From JAJDZL01 sp965220665 (GTDB lineage Bacteria > Pseudomonadota > Gammaproteobacteria > Arenicellales > JAJDZL01): a DNA stretch of 64,000 bases. The stretch is taken from assembly GCA_965220665.1 (NCBI GenBank), contig CBDCQQ010000005.1:1116001-1180000 (forward strand), written 5' to 3'. Positions 44,781 through 54,509 of this stretch are shown here, in pieces (positions within the stretch are counted from its first letter, which is position 1; each line of letters opens with the position of its first letter). The notes under the pieces were generated by a model. The model worked only from the letters and a program-made list of their open reading frames with translations, ran no database searches and was not told the DNA's origin. The position numbers were made by a program, and so were the translations under genes.

Positions 44781-46004
44781 TTAAGTGACGGATATTACAT
44801 TGTAATCAGGGCCATAGGGAAACCCTGTAACGTTCTCTGCACCTGTTTCTGTGACCACCAGAATATCATGTTCCCGATAACCCCCAGCACCAGGCATGCC
44901 AGCAGGGATAGTCAGCATCGGTTCCATGGAAACGACCATTCCGGCAGTCAGTTCCGTGTCAATATCTTCACGAAATTCCAGCCCCGATTCTCTACCGTAG
45001 TAGTGTGACAAAATTCCAAATGAATGCCCGTATCCGAAAGTTCGATACTGGAGAAGATCCAAATCTTCGAAGTACTCATTGAGCGTTGCACAGATGTCAG
45101 AACATCTCACGCCAGGGCGAATCATTGAGATTCCAAGTTCGTGAGCTTCCACATTGGAATGCCATATTTTCAGTGACGCCGCATCCACTTGGTCGACAAA
45201 CATGGTTCGTTCCAACGCAGTGTAATAACCTGAGATCATCGGGAAGGTATTCATACTCAGAATATCACCACATTTCAATTTACGGGTTGTTACAGGATTG
45301 TGGGCTCCATCAGTATTGATTCCTGACTGAAACCATACCCACGAATCCCGGATTTCACTGTTGGGGTAATGTTCGGCTATAGCCAACTCCATTGCATCCC
45401 GACCGGCCATTGCGATGTCTATCTCCCTTGCACCTAGACGTACTGAATCGCGTATAGCTTCACCTCCAATGTCGGCAATGCGGGCGCCGCCCTTGATCAA
45501 TTCAATCTCCTCCGCAGATTTGACCATTCGAGCGTTGGTTATTTCCGCGCTCATGTCCCTGACCAGAATGGGACCCACCAGGTCATCCAATTTCTTGCGT
45601 CCAACCAGCGTTAGGTGGTCACCTTCAATACCAATGCAAGCAGCATTGCCCAATACGCGTTTGACAGTACGCCAATAATTGTCCTGCCTCCAATCGGTAT
45701 AGATTAGGTTTTCTCCATAACTGCGCCGCCAGGGCTGTCCCATGTCAATTGCTGCTGAAATGGTAATGCAGTCATGCTCGGTAACCACGCATGCATAAGG
45801 CCTGCCGAAACTGCAGTACAAGAAACCAGAATAATAGGCGACAGTTTGCATGGATGTCAGCAGGACAGCTGACACACCTTCAATCGACATAAGTCGCCGC
45901 AACGCGAACAGTCTGGATTCGTACTCGTTATCGGTAAACGGGAGGGGTACCTTAGACCCGTTATGAAACTGGAAGAACTCGGGCCTGGTAGATTGGATAG
46001 TCAT
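44781..46004 (-). CDS. Creatinase (creatine amidinohydrolase)
   Basis: Hydrolyses creatine to sarcosine and urea. The 407-residue M24-fold protein follows Pseudomonas creatinase closely. It has FLYCSFGRPYACVVTE, the GQPWRRSYGENLIYTDWRQDNY region, the catalytic-histidine loop GINTDGAHNPVTTRK (near residue 236), QYRTFGYGHSFGILSHYYGR and the end GAGGYREHDILVV. Start ATG at 46004 has a strong GAGGTGA site six bases upstream; a TTG two codons earlier is less likely. It stands alone, but its product sarcosine suits the dehydrogenase-like flavoprotein at 31.3 kb. Confidence 0.93.
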   Translation of the reverse strand: MTIQSTRPEFFQFHNGSKVPLPFTDNEYESRLFALRRLMSIEGVSAVLLTSMQTVAYYSGFLYCSFGRPYACVVTEHDCITISAAIDMGQPWRRSYGENLIYTDWRQDNYWRTVKRVLGNAACIGIEGDHLTLVGRKKLDDLVGPILVRDMSAEITNARMVKSAEEIELIKGGARIADIGGEAIRDSVRLGAREIDIAMAGRDAMELAIAEHYPNSEIRDSWVWFQSGINTDGAHNPVTTRKLKCGDILSMNTFPMISGYYTALERTMFVDQVDAASLKIWHSNVEAHELGISMIRPGVRCSDICATLNEYFEDLDLLQYRTFGYGHSFGILSHYYGRESGLEFREDIDTELTAGMVVSMEPMLTIPAGMPGAGGYREHDILVVTETGAENVTGFPYGPDYNVISVT

Positions 46005-46744
46005 TGTCAATCACCTCGAAAGTTCCGGGTGATCGAAAATGTGATAACCCGGTGTTTCCATCCGGGCGTACAGGATGTATCGACAACCGTTTCCAGAGTG
46101 CTAGAAACGGAATTAAATGTACTGTAATTCGCGACGCCATCGCTACAGTAATCAGCAATTTTACAAAATTCTCGCAGGGCGTTGGGCTACACCCGCAGGT
46201 GGCCACAATGAACCGAGTTGGTTTTGACATGCGTGACCCTTGGGCTGAAGTTGTAGAAATTGTGCCATCAGGTGAGCTTGACGAATTAAGTCGAAAGCGG
46301 GTTCGTATTTGGTACTCTCTCAGCGAGAAGGGAGCTGAGGCATTGTCTAAATTTGCCCCAATATCAACATCAGTAGCATCTGTCTGCTGTCATCCACTGT
46401 TTCTGAGCAAATTAACCGCGACATTTTTTGGTACGAGTTGAACGACGCTAAGCGGACAGTCGCCCAAATAGGCCATTCATTGAAAACAACCGTCTCTTTC
46501 TGTCAACTGGAATCAGTTCAAGATTAAGGAATTAATTCCAGAATTACTTAGTAAATTGGGAGAAAGATGGATAATTTGCATAACGGAATCTTTAAAATTT
46601 CGCTACCTCCCAGTTAGTCAGATTACCTTTTGGGTCAATGTAAAATCGGCAGATTTATACTCCTCGAACATCAGTTTCCGAACAGAATCAGTTTTGATCC
46701 CCCCTTCCAATGCCAGCGTAATGCTACAATTCCTGTAACCTTGT
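46005..46744. other. Gene-poor interval with a possible winged-helix regulator relic
   Basis: About 740 bp. Around 46240-46370 the + strand reads RKRVRIWYSLSEKGAEALSKF, which looks like the wing and last helix of a winged-helix regulator. No complete gene surrounds it. Part of this stretch is repeated at 41640-41679. Otherwise nothing recognised. Confidence 0.35.
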
Positions 46745-47527
46745 ATGAAAACCCCAAAAAATCTTCGTTTAGAATCAGATATGCCTACCATCGTTGATGT
46801 TCTTCAGCGTGAGCCCAAAGAGACGCAGCCTGAATGGTTGAATGCACATGTACCGCCGCGGTTCAACCGGCATGAATTCTTCGGGTCTCGCACCATCTAC
46901 TATCCGGGTAGTGGGGATGACGGCCAACCCGTGAAGTTGTGTGCGCTGAGTCATGTAGCTCATGCTTTTGTTTACGTTGATCAGGAATATTGCTGGAACA
47001 CCCTTGTCGAGCGTTTGGCCGACCAAGAACATGGCTTTCGCGGATATAAGCTTATACATGATGAGGATGTCAGCCAGAATCAACTTCGTCCTGGTAATTG
47101 GAAGCGGCACATTAAGCCGGAGGAGGTTGAGAAATCCAAATCGTTCCGATCTTCCTTTGCGAATCCGTTTGCGCGGTTTGCCGTTTTGGAACGTCAGGGC
47201 GACGATGAAGATCATGGACCTTGGCGTATCGCTATCCTATTTATTTGCGGTGATGGATTTGCTAGCTTCGATGCGCTCTATTGTCAGGAGGATGATGTCC
47301 CGCCCCCTTTTCTCATAGTAATTCAGGATCACGGGTTCGGCGGAAATTACGACCGTTTTGACCGTGGCGGGCTTCTTGAGCGCATTGCCTGTGAAACTGG
47401 GGTGTTGCCAGAGTTTCTGCTGGTCGCCGATTGTTCCGACCCATGGTCCGGTTATACAGGCCCTGAGAGCGATCCCGAACCCGGCGGACAACATGGTAAC
47501 CTGCGAAGCCTTTTTCGCAGACAGTAA
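46745..47527 (+). CDS. Conserved-looking hypothetical protein
   Basis: 260 residues, no signal peptide or membrane segment. I do not recognise the family. It is rich in acidic and aromatic residues, contains WRIAILFICGDGFASFDALYCQ and LIVIQDHGFGGNYDRFDRGG, and ends in a glycine/aspartate-rich tail. The regular composition and a frame open over most of its span suggest a real gene. An ATG at 46781 (MPTIVDVLQREPKETQP) may be the true start. No operon partner. Confidence 0.6.
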   Translation: MKTPKNLRLESDMPTIVDVLQREPKETQPEWLNAHVPPRFNRHEFFGSRTIYYPGSGDDGQPVKLCALSHVAHAFVYVDQEYCWNTLVERLADQEHGFRGYKLIHDEDVSQNQLRPGNWKRHIKPEEVEKSKSFRSSFANPFARFAVLERQGDDEDHGPWRIAILFICGDGFASFDALYCQEDDVPPPFLIVIQDHGFGGNYDRFDRGGLLERIACETGVLPEFLLVADCSDPWSGYTGPESDPEPGGQHGNLRSLFRRQ

Positions 47528-47832
47528 AATTTTGTTTTTAGCGTATGGCTTGCCGAAGAGTGTTAAAGGTAGACACATGCCCAATTCTCCCTTTCGTATT
47601 GGAATCGTGTAGATTCGTTGCGAAATTCCACACAATCGTAGTTGTCTCAATTGCTTAACTAAATCGAGACAGGCGAGTCGCTTTTGATTGATTGACTTTG
47701 GTTTTAACCTATTTTGGCCGCCATTGTACGTAAGTCCCTTTTTGTTGGGGGTCAAGAACATTTCGGGATATTAATTTGCTTTCTGAATTAGCAAAGTAGC
47801 TTAAACGCAAATGTCTCCACAATAGAGTGCAA
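47528..47832. other. Convergent interval downstream of the hypothetical gene
   Basis: About 300 bp between convergent genes. No gene, repeat or clear terminator hairpin seen. Confidence 0.3.
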
Positions 47833-48741
47833 TCAATGAACCTCCCTGAGGATTGACTTCATCAGGGATTCAGCGTGGCTGCGATAGCTTGATCCGAAAA
47901 TGTTCAGGTGATTGAGAATGTGATACAGGTTATAAACCGATTTGCGTAACTGCCAACCGTCTGGCAGTGGATTAAGCTCCTGATATCTATTAAAAAAGCT
48001 GGTGGGAGGTGAACCAAATAGCTGCATCATGGCCAGATCGGTTTCGGCATCTCCGTAATAAACCGCAGGATCAATGATGACCGGTTCTCCTCTGCTGTCG
48101 AAACCATAGTTTCCGCTCCACAAATCACCATGAAGCAGGCTGGGCAGAGGGTGATGATCTTTTAGTATCGCGCTAACTGCATCGGGCATTTTTACACCTA
48201 GTAGTCGAAAATTTCCGGAATACCCGTTTCGCCAAGCCAATTCCAATTGAAATATCAGGCGATAATTAAGAAAGAATTCAAGCCAGTCATCACATTGATT
48301 ATTCAACTGGTGCGATCGACCGATATAGTTATCGCGATGCCAGCCAAACCTGGTGCCATGATGCGAGTGTAGTGCGAAAAGAGAAGACGCAAGTCTCAAA
48401 TAATCAGTCTTTCTACCAGTCAGTTCAATGTATTCTGAGACCAGAACTGTCGTTTTGTTGAAGGTTTCAACAACGATGGGCTTAGGCACTCGAATCGTTT
48501 CTGAATTTGCTAGTGCAGAAAGTCCGTCATATTCAGCTTTCAGGACATCCGGGTTTGAACCTAGCTTTAAAAAGTATCGGTCTTCACCACAGGAAATTCT
48601 AGCGGTCGGTCCGCTGGTACTCTGTGACAGCGGGGTAAATTCCGATACGACACTGCCCAGACAATCAGAAATTCTGGTCAAAAGAGGGTCGTCTAAACCA
48701 GAAATTTGCATGACACTATCAGAATTATGTGCGAAGGTCAT
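47833..48741 (-). CDS. Fructosamine kinase family protein
   Basis: Phosphorylates glycated amines or proteins, leading to deglycation. The 302-residue kinase-like fold shows the ATP-lysine strand RYFLKLGSN, the catalytic LLHGDLWSGNYGF and the metal-binding IIDPAVYYGDAETDLAM. Length matches E. coli YniA. Divergent from priA with 46 bp between starts. Confidence 0.92.
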   Translation of the reverse strand: MTFAHNSDSVMQISGLDDPLLTRISDCLGSVVSEFTPLSQSTSGPTARISCGEDRYFLKLGSNPDVLKAEYDGLSALANSETIRVPKPIVVETFNKTTVLVSEYIELTGRKTDYLRLASSLFALHSHHGTRFGWHRDNYIGRSHQLNNQCDDWLEFFLNYRLIFQLELAWRNGYSGNFRLLGVKMPDAVSAILKDHHPLPSLLHGDLWSGNYGFDSRGEPVIIDPAVYYGDAETDLAMMQLFGSPPTSFFNRYQELNPLPDGWQLRKSVYNLYHILNHLNIFGSSYRSHAESLMKSILREVH

Positions 48742-48787
48742 TCGATTTGGTGAACCGCTAATTGTATAGGAAAGGTCAGGTAACCCG

Positions 48788-50983
48788 TTGAAGGGTATCG
48801 TTCGAGTTGCAGTCCCAATTCGGCATTGGAGCCTGTTTGACTACACGTGTGAGCCGGTCGCTTCGATAGGCAGTCGCGTGATCGTGCCCTTTGGACGACG
48901 ACGTATGTTAGGAGTTGTCGTCGAACACGCTGAAACATCTGAATATCCGGAAGAAAAGCTGCGCTGCGTCAGTTCAATACTGGATGAGGATCCTATCCTA
49001 TCAAGTACGCTGATTCACTCACTGCAGTGGGTTGCCCAGTACTATCAACAGCCAATTGGGGAAGTATTGTCTACCGCATTGCCAAAGGCCATTCGGGTTG
49101 GAAAGCCTTTGAAACCGAAGTTTGACGTTGTTTACCGATTGACTGAAGTTGGGCAACAATTCGATTCCAGTCAACTCAATCGAGCGAAAGTGCAAAAAAG
49201 AGCATTCGAGTTCATGAAATGCGAAGCGCGCGCATTGGGTCCTGAAGCACTTCGTCATGTCGGGTCGACTTGGAAAAACGCACTCAAAGCCCTGGAAGCA
49301 AAGGGTCTGGTGACAGCAGAGTCAAGGTACACTAATTTCTCAGGTAACGCACAGAATCTGATTGATGAACTGACAAACTCACAGTTGAAAGCCCGTGAGC
49401 AGATTCTGCGAGCTTTGGATACATATCGGTGTTTTCTGATCCAGGGAGTGACCGGGAGTGGAAAAACCGAAGTGTATCTGCATGTGATTGCCAAAGTACT
49501 TGAAACTGGCGGTCAAGCTCTGATGCTGGTCCCAGAGATTGGTTTGTCTCCACAACTTGAACAGCGTGTTCAGACAGCGCTTGGCGTACCGGTTACTTCG
49601 TTTCACTCTGGTCTGACGGACGCACAGCGTCATAAAACTTGGTGGTTGGCACATAGCGGTAAAGCCGAGGTCGTAATTGGGACGCGCTCCGCAGTTTTTC
49701 TGCCATTTAAGAATTTGAAGATCATTGTGATTGACGAGGAACATGACACCTCTTTCAAACAGCAGGAACGGGTGCACTATCACGCGCGCTCGGTTGCTTT
49801 GCACCGGGCAGTTAGTGAAAAATTCCCGATTGTTTTTGGAACTGCGACACCCTCTCTTGAAACAGTTCACGCAGCTCGCTCAGGTCGGGCTGAAATTCTT
49901 CTTCTGCCCGAACGGGCAACACGAATCGAGATGCCGAAGGTTAAACTGATCGACCTCAGTCGGGAGCGCGTGTCGGACAGTCTATCCAACAGTTTGCTTA
50001 CGCAAATCAAGAAGCGGATTGAATTAGGAGAACAAAGCCTGATATTCATTAACCGGCGTGGTTTTGCACCGGTGGTTATCTGTCCGTCCTGTCATTGGAC
50101 AGCAAGGTGCTCTGATTGTGATGCACGATTGATCTTTCATCAGTCCGATCATCAATTGCACTGCCACCTGTGCTTTCAGAGGTTTCCGATGTTGACACAG
50201 TGCCCGCAGTGTCTGTCGGAAAATGTTCACTTATTCGGCACTGGCACACAACGTGTTGAGCGGGAGTTACAGCGTGAAATTCCTGGAGCCAGAGTCATCA
50301 GAATTGACCGAGATACAACGCGATCCTACACCGAGTTTGAACGCAGATTAGAACGAATACAAAAAGGAGAGGTGGACATTCTGGTGGGGACACAGATGCT
50401 GTCTAAGGGACACCACTTTCCGAATGTTACGCTGGTTGGAATTTTGAATGTTGACCAGGGGTTTTACAGTATGGATTTTCGGGCGATGGAGCATCTGGTG
50501 CAGCAGGTGCTCCAAGTTGCCGGTCGCTCTGGCCGCGCCCAAAAACCAGGTGAAGTTTATATTCAAACGATGCATCCAGATAGTGAATACTTTGACTGCA
50601 TTCGAGATCATGATTATTTGAGTTTTGCAGAACTTGAACTCGATGAGCGACGGAAGGCGAATCAACCACCATTTAACCACTACGCCTTGCTACGAGCAAA
50701 CTCATTGGTAGCGGGCGAAGAAATCGAATATCTCAGAGTTGCTCGTGAGACAGCCATGTCCCTCCCCCTCAAACACAGTGACAGACAAGTGCGGGTGTTT
50801 GATATAGTACAGTCTCCCATTCAGAAGATCTCTAACAGGCACCGCGCTCAACTCCTCGTCGGCAGTGTACATGCCGCTTTCTTAATACAGTTTCTGAAAG
50901 CTTGGCTGCCGCACCTGGCAAAGATACCCAAGAAAGGAAAGCTGCGCTGGAGTTTAGATGTAGACCCGGTTGATTTTTCTTAG
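48788..50983 (+). CDS. priA: Primosomal replication restart helicase PriA
   Basis: 3'-5' helicase that reloads the replisome at stalled forks. The 731-residue protein has the N-terminal DNA-binding domain, Walker A QGVTGSGKTEVYLH near residue 220, DEEHD box near residue 318, zinc-binding CPSCHWTARCSDC and CHLCFQRFPMLTQCPQC pairs near 438-475, and GTQMLSKGHHFP. Start is a TTG behind AGGAAAGG. Followed after 8 bp by argS. Confidence 0.95.
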   Translation: MKGIVRVAVPIRHWSLFDYTCEPVASIGSRVIVPFGRRRMLGVVVEHAETSEYPEEKLRCVSSILDEDPILSSTLIHSLQWVAQYYQQPIGEVLSTALPKAIRVGKPLKPKFDVVYRLTEVGQQFDSSQLNRAKVQKRAFEFMKCEARALGPEALRHVGSTWKNALKALEAKGLVTAESRYTNFSGNAQNLIDELTNSQLKAREQILRALDTYRCFLIQGVTGSGKTEVYLHVIAKVLETGGQALMLVPEIGLSPQLEQRVQTALGVPVTSFHSGLTDAQRHKTWWLAHSGKAEVVIGTRSAVFLPFKNLKIIVIDEEHDTSFKQQERVHYHARSVALHRAVSEKFPIVFGTATPSLETVHAARSGRAEILLLPERATRIEMPKVKLIDLSRERVSDSLSNSLLTQIKKRIELGEQSLIFINRRGFAPVVICPSCHWTARCSDCDARLIFHQSDHQLHCHLCFQRFPMLTQCPQCLSENVHLFGTGTQRVERELQREIPGARVIRIDRDTTRSYTEFERRLERIQKGEVDILVGTQMLSKGHHFPNVTLVGILNVDQGFYSMDFRAMEHLVQQVLQVAGRSGRAQKPGEVYIQTMHPDSEYFDCIRDHDYLSFAELELDERRKANQPPFNHYALLRANSLVAGEEIEYLRVARETAMSLPLKHSDRQVRVFDIVQSPIQKISNRHRAQLLVGSVHAAFLIQFLKAWLPHLAKIPKKGKLRWSLDVDPVDFS

Positions 50984-50991
50984 TTCTTAAA

Positions 50992-52728
50992 GTGAAACAC
51001 AAAATACAGCAATTGTTGATGCAGTCTTTGGATGCGCTGGTTACCGCCAAAGAAATAGATTCTGCAGTACTTCCGAAAATTATCCCAGTTGAACGTCCCC
51101 GGCGTGCAGGTCAGGGGGACTATGCATCGGGAATCGCACTGGCGATAGCACGTGCCGCTGGCCGCAAACCTAGAGATCTGGCGATGCTGATTAAGGACAA
51201 CCTGCCTCCTTCAACGCTCGTCAACTCAACCGAGATTGCCGGTCCGGGATTTATCAATTTTTTCATTTCTGAGCAAGCGTTGATGGATGTCATCACCGAT
51301 GTGCTGGAACAGCGGGAAAATTATGGAACCGGTGTGGTTGAAATTGCTGACAGCATTCTGCTTGAGTTCGTATCGGCCAATCCAACGGGGCCGTTGCACG
51401 TGGGACATGGCCGCGGTGCAGCCTATGGCGATACACTGGCGCGTCTTCTACGAGCAGCCGGTCATCAGGTTTCAACGGAATATTACGTGAATGACATCGG
51501 CCGGCAAATGGACATTCTTACTGTTAGTGTCTGGATTCGGTATCTGCAGCTTGAGGGTGATGCTATTTCATTGCCGAAAGCAGCTTACCAGGGCGACTAC
51601 ATTGTTGATATTGCCAAGCACCTGAGACAGCGCCATGATGCCAGGTTCGATTCTCAGCGAGCAGCCGAAATTGAGGCGAAAGGCACCAGTGATGACGAGG
51701 TGCTGGATTCACTGATCAGGCAGGTGCGTGAACTGTTGGGCGCAGATCGTTTTACTGTACTGCGTAAATTTGTGCTTGCTGAGATGGTTGAAGTCATTCG
51801 AACAGACCTTGGAACAATTGGTGTGGTTCATGATGAATGGTTTTTCGAAAGTCAGGTTACACAAAGCGGAGAACTCGAAGCAGCAATCGCCGCGCTGGAC
51901 CAAAATGGTTGTGTTTACGAGTCGGAAGGGGCGACCTGGTTCCGTTCAAGTGATTATGGGGATGAAAAAGACAGAGTGCTGAGACGGTCAAATGGAGAGC
52001 TGACTTATTTTTCGACTGATATAGCCTACCATTTAAACAAGTTGAGGCGCGGCCATGATTTTGCAATCAATGTGTGGGGTGCTGACCACCATGGTTACAT
52101 TGCAAGAATGAAAGCGGCGGTACAGGCTGCCGGAGAGGATGCCGAACGGCTTCACATTCACATCGTTCAGTTTGCTGCGCTATGGCGAGGCAAGCAGAAA
52201 ATACCGATGTCAACCCGCGCTGGTGAATTCGTCTCGCTGCAGGAAATGGTGGATGACATCGGACGGGATGCGACTCGTTTCTTTTATGTTTTGAGAAAAC
52301 CGGATCAGCATCTCGACTTTGATCTGGAACTGGCCAAATCCCAATCAAATGAAAATCCTGTATATTATGTGCAGTACGCGCATGCCCGAATTTGCAGTGT
52401 TTTTCGCCAAATGAAAGAACGCTCAATCGTGCGAAATGCGAATAATCGTCATGTGCCCCTGGTCGAAGAGGTGGAATTGAATCTGATCAGGCAAATTTCC
52501 AGATTCCCGGAAGTTGTTGAGAGTTCGGCGAAAAGTTTCGAGCCCCATCAGATTGCCTATTACCTGCGCGATTTATCCACAGATTTCCATGCATTCTATA
52601 ACCGCGTTCGCATCCTTGACAGTGAACCAGAATTGCGCGACACCCGCCTGAATCTGATTGATTCCGTGCGTCAGATTCTAGTGAATGGACTGGACATTCT
52701 AGGTGTATCAGCGCCTGAATCGATGTAG
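50992..52728 (+). CDS. argS: Arginyl-tRNA synthetase
   Basis: Charges tRNA-Arg. The 578-residue class I synthetase has an N-terminal Add-1 domain, the HIGH-type motif PLHVGHGRGAAYGD near residue 138, the IWGADHHGYI-like NVWGADHHGYIARM and a C-terminal DALR helix bundle. As usual for ArgS, the KMSKS loop is degenerate (QKIPMSTRAG). GTG start. Lies between priA and the SPOR gene in one rightward operon. Confidence 0.96.
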   Translation: MKHKIQQLLMQSLDALVTAKEIDSAVLPKIIPVERPRRAGQGDYASGIALAIARAAGRKPRDLAMLIKDNLPPSTLVNSTEIAGPGFINFFISEQALMDVITDVLEQRENYGTGVVEIADSILLEFVSANPTGPLHVGHGRGAAYGDTLARLLRAAGHQVSTEYYVNDIGRQMDILTVSVWIRYLQLEGDAISLPKAAYQGDYIVDIAKHLRQRHDARFDSQRAAEIEAKGTSDDEVLDSLIRQVRELLGADRFTVLRKFVLAEMVEVIRTDLGTIGVVHDEWFFESQVTQSGELEAAIAALDQNGCVYESEGATWFRSSDYGDEKDRVLRRSNGELTYFSTDIAYHLNKLRRGHDFAINVWGADHHGYIARMKAAVQAAGEDAERLHIHIVQFAALWRGKQKIPMSTRAGEFVSLQEMVDDIGRDATRFFYVLRKPDQHLDFDLELAKSQSNENPVYYVQYAHARICSVFRQMKERSIVRNANNRHVPLVEEVELNLIRQISRFPEVVESSAKSFEPHQIAYYLRDLSTDFHAFYNRVRILDSEPELRDTRLNLIDSVRQILVNGLDILGVSAPESM

Positions 52729-52731
52729 CGT

Positions 52732-53427
52732 ATGGCCCGAAAAAAACAATCTGGCAAGCGAAAAGCCCGCAGGTCTTCTTCCGGAATCGGAATATTTGTG
52801 ATGGGGTTGATTGTTGGGTCCATCGGTACGGTTCTGGGAATGAATTACTTTGACCGGAATTCGCTGAACGGACCAGGATCTGGAATTGGAAGTCTGCTGA
52901 AACAGCCCACTCAACGGGTGCAGTCTGATTCTGAACCCCAAAAAACTTCAGTAACCGAAACAATACCGGACTTCAAGTTTGATTATCACGAACTTCTGCT
53001 GGAAGAGGAGTATGTGCTGCCACTGCCATCGCGAGACAGGGTTGAAGTTGCAGATGTCCCGGAAAAGAGCACAACAGAATCCACTTCTGTTTCGGCCGCA
53101 ACAGCTGAGCCCATAGAATCTGTGGCAGCAACCGAGTCGACTTCTTCTCCTCAGCCGACCGCGGAGCCTGCTGCAGAACCAGGGACAGCATTTGTCATTC
53201 AGGTTGGGTCGTACCGTAGCTTTGAAGATGCCGACCGAGTTAAGGCAACTCTAGCTTTAGCTGGAAGTGAAACTTATATTCAAAAGGTGAGCATCGAAGG
53301 TCGAGGTGATTTTTATCGTGTGCGCATGGGCCCCTTTAGTGAATATGATGAGGTTGAGCGTGCTGTAGACAGTGTATCCGGCTTGAATATAAAGCCGCTG
53401 GTTTTTCGCGTCAAGTTGAGCGGTTAA
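52732..53427 (+). CDS. SPOR-domain protein, FtsN-like
   Basis: Bitopic inner-membrane division protein that binds denuded septal peptidoglycan. A basic N-terminus (KKQSGKRKARR) is followed by one transmembrane segment (IGIFVMGLIVGSIGTVLGM). A long proline, serine and threonine-rich periplasmic linker leads to a SPOR domain at about residues 153-231 (FVIQVGSYRSFEDADRVKA, YRVRMGPFSEYDE). It begins 3 bp after argS; the priA-argS-SPOR order is common in gammaproteobacteria. Confidence 0.9.
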   Translation: MARKKQSGKRKARRSSSGIGIFVMGLIVGSIGTVLGMNYFDRNSLNGPGSGIGSLLKQPTQRVQSDSEPQKTSVTETIPDFKFDYHELLLEEEYVLPLPSRDRVEVADVPEKSTTESTSVSAATAEPIESVAATESTSSPQPTAEPAAEPGTAFVIQVGSYRSFEDADRVKATLALAGSETYIQKVSIEGRGDFYRVRMGPFSEYDEVERAVDSVSGLNIKPLVFRVKLSG

Positions 53428-53437
53428 TGGAAAGTAT

Positions 53438-54499
53438 TTAGCCGGATTGGCGTTCGTTCAGCCAATCAGCTATTCTGACGGGGATATCACCTCCTGCTTT
53501 ACCGCTGACATATATTCCGATGTGCCCGGTATCATAAATTTTCTCTGAGTAATCTCGGCTGCCTGTCAGGTACTTGAGAGCGACGGATGAAGAAGGTGGG
53601 ACGAGGTGGTCTTCGGATGCCATGAGATTCAGAATGGGAGACCTGATCGATTTCAAATCCACTGGTCGCCCTGCTATGCTGAGTCCCCCAGCTACCAATC
53701 GATTTTCGTGGAAAAACTCTTTCAGGAATGTACGGAACATTGCGCCGGCCTGATCCGGGCTGTCAAAAATCCACTTCTCCATACGCATGAAGTTTTCGAC
53801 CTTGTCTTTCTGATCTACTATCTCGATAAAATCGAGGTATTTTTCAACACCAAGCTTGAATGGTTTGAGTGACAGAAAAATGCTGTTCAGCATAACACCT
53901 GGGACATTGCCCATGGTATCGACCAACAGGTCGACGTCAATGTTCCTGAACCACTTGGCCAGAATATTCTCTGGCGTGTGAAAGTCCACTGGCGTAACCA
54001 TCGTGATCAGATTATCGACCTGGTCCGGATTGAGTGCAGTGTAGCAAAGACTCATGACACCACCCTGACAGATGCCTAGCAGGTTCACCTTTGAGGCATT
54101 GGCGTGACGTAAAGTTTCGGCAACACATTGGCCGATCTTGTCCTCCACATAGTGCGATAGGTCCAGGTAGCGGTCGGCTGGACCAGGGTAGCCCCAATCA
54201 ATGAGATAGACATTCTGACCCCTGTTCAAGAGTCCTCGAACCAGTGATCGTTTTTCATGCAGATCGACAATATAGGGACGATTGACCAGCGCATAAACGA
54301 TCAGGATCGGCGGTGAGTTTTGCTGCTGTTCTGTGAGTGGACGATAACGGTATAGCGCCATATTGCCAGTTTGATAGATCTTGTCTTTCGGTGTTGTGCC
54401 GACTTTAATTTCTCCTAGTCCTGACAGTACCTTCATGCCCTCAGTCAGACGCGACTGAAATTCGACAGCATCATTCAAAAAATTTTGGTTGGCGGTCAT
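53438..54499 (-). CDS. phaC: Class III poly(3-hydroxyalkanoate) synthase catalytic subunit
   Basis: Polymerises hydroxyacyl-CoA into PHA granules together with PhaE. The 353-residue length is that of class III PhaC. The lipase-like box is GICQGG with cysteine as nucleophile. The triad is completed by aspartate in ASEDHLVPPSSS and histidine in TGHIGIYVSG. The ATG at 54499 is chosen because it lies 10 bp after the phaE stop and starts the family sequence; the frame remains open further upstream. Confidence 0.95.
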   Translation of the reverse strand: MTANQNFLNDAVEFQSRLTEGMKVLSGLGEIKVGTTPKDKIYQTGNMALYRYRPLTEQQQNSPPILIVYALVNRPYIVDLHEKRSLVRGLLNRGQNVYLIDWGYPGPADRYLDLSHYVEDKIGQCVAETLRHANASKVNLLGICQGGVMSLCYTALNPDQVDNLITMVTPVDFHTPENILAKWFRNIDVDLLVDTMGNVPGVMLNSIFLSLKPFKLGVEKYLDFIEIVDQKDKVENFMRMEKWIFDSPDQAGAMFRTFLKEFFHENRLVAGGLSIAGRPVDLKSIRSPILNLMASEDHLVPPSSSVALKYLTGSRDYSEKIYDTGHIGIYVSGKAGGDIPVRIADWLNERQSG

Positions 54500-54509
54500 T
54501 GGCTGGGAT

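Noticed and set aside
47237..47761. 174-residue minus-strand frame
   Set aside because: Overlaps the more convincing rightward hypothetical gene and lacks any coding-like signal.
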